A stretch of 6,524 nt of DNA, from contig JAPJPE010000069.1 of NCBI GenBank assembly GCA_030825825.1, positions 1-6,524 on the forward strand, given 5' to 3'. Numbering within the stretch: position 1 is the stretch's first letter; each line of letters begins with the position of its first letter. This document shows positions 5,962-6,524 of this stretch, piece after piece. Made by a program: the position numbers and the translations under genes. The notes below the pieces were generated by a model. It was not told where the DNA came from. It saw only the letters and a list, made by a program, of their open reading frames with translations, and did not search any database. The stretch comes from Streptococcus sp. GTDB taxonomy: Bacteria; Bacillota; Bacilli; Lactobacillales; Streptococcaceae.

Positions 5962-6524
5962 ATGGAAAATAACGATATCGTATACGGTGTCCACGCAGTC
6001 ACCGAGGCTTTACAAGCCAATACAGGCAATAAATTATATATTCAAGAAGACCTCCGAGGAAAAAATGTCGACAAGATCAAGGCCTTAGCAGCTGAAAAGA
6101 AAGTGTCGATTTCTTGGACGCCAAAGAAAACCCTGCAAGAAATGACAGAAGGAGCTGTTCACCAAGGTTTCGTCCTTCGTGTGGCAGCCTTTGCTTACAC
6201 AGACTTGGCAGTGATTCTGAAACAGACAGCCCAAGAAGAGAACCCGCTTTTGTTGATTCTCGATGGCTTGACCGATCCGCACAATCTTGGATCCATCTTG
6301 CGGACAGCTGATGCGACCAATGTCTCAGGGGTCATCATTCCTAAGCACCGGGCAGTCGGGGTAACCCCGGTGGTGTCGAAAACTTCTACCGGAGCAGTGG
6401 AACATATTCCCATTGCCCGTGTGACCAATCTCAGCCAAACCCTAGACAAGCTAAAGGAAGAGGGCTTCTGGATCTTTGGAACCGACATGAACGGCACGCC
6501 ATCTCATCAGTGGAATACGGCTGG
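5962..6524 (+). CDS. rlmB: 23S rRNA (guanosine(2251)-2'-O)-methyltransferase RlmB, 3'-truncated by window
   Basis: The frame is open from ATG 5962 to the window edge, giving 187 whole codons; complete RlmB proteins are roughly 240-250 residues. It transfers a methyl group from S-adenosylmethionine to the ribose of a conserved guanosine in the 23S rRNA peptidyl-transferase region. Residues 4-80 form the small substrate-binding domain (NDIVYGVHAVTEAL at the start, HQGF near 67-70). From about residue 96 the SPOUT/TrmH catalytic domain begins with ILDGLTDPHNLGSILRTA, where Asn108 and Arg114 are the conserved motif 1 residues. Motifs 2 and 3, which make the knotted cofactor site, would lie beyond the end. 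The ATG is chosen because the N-terminus matches the usual family start and no better upstream start exists. Upstream there is a promoter but no ribosome binding site, suggesting a leaderless mRNA. Confidence 0.93.
   Translation, partial: MENNDIVYGVHAVTEALQANTGNKLYIQEDLRGKNVDKIKALAAEKKVSISWTPKKTLQEMTEGAVHQGFVLRVAAFAYTDLAVILKQTAQEENPLLLILDGLTDPHNLGSILRTADATNVSGVIIPKHRAVGVTPVVSKTSTGAVEHIPIARVTNLSQTLDKLKEEGFWIFGTDMNGTPSHQWNTA

Noticed and set aside
6195..6497. Antisense and alternative-frame open frames inside rlmB
   Set aside because: The RlmB frame covers this DNA with conserved SPOUT motif 1; the others are frame shadows.

Overview
The window reads as ordinary chromosome of a Streptococcus, most likely an oral/viridans species. 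The grounds are the protein types (an LPXTG-anchored surface carboxypeptidase with a Gram-positive sorting signal, a DUF939-type exporter, streptococcal-looking RlmB), strong AAGGAGG ribosome binding sites, extended -10 promoters and a CcpA-type cre site. Species cannot be fixed from the sequence alone. Both ends of the window cut through genes.

Layout. (1) 1-1242, plus strand: the C-terminal three quarters of a GH13 alpha-glucosidase of the oligo-1,6-glucosidase type. (2) 1243-1569: a non-coding convergent intergenic region with several inverted repeats. It includes a compact block (1355-1490) of nested hairpins bounded by 9-bp inverted repeats, then a strong bidirectional terminator (1511-1542). 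(3) 1570-4788, minus strand: a 1072-residue secreted M14 zinc carboxypeptidase with an intact active site, a long uncharacterised second half and an LPQTG anchor. (4) 4789-4902: its promoter, with a cre operator lying across the -35/-10 spacer, a hairpin that contains the start codon, and the terminator of the next gene. (5) 4903-5865, minus strand: an aromatic-acid-exporter-family (ArAE_1/DUF939) membrane protein. (6) 5866-5961: a short divergent promoter region. (7) 5962-6524, plus strand: the N-terminal 187 residues of RlmB, a 23S rRNA ribose methyltransferase. Its promoter is so close to the ATG that the mRNA is probably leaderless.

The genes do not form one pathway. The glucosidase (intracellular sugar use) and the carboxypeptidase (cell-wall surface, peptide trimming) are convergent and share a terminator. 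The carboxypeptidase appears to be its own transcription unit under carbon catabolite control. The exporter and rlmB are divergent single genes. I saw no mobile element genes, CRISPR, tRNA, rRNA or defence system. The most interesting signals are regulatory: the cre-in-promoter, the start-codon hairpin, the leaderless rlmB and the structured intergenic element.
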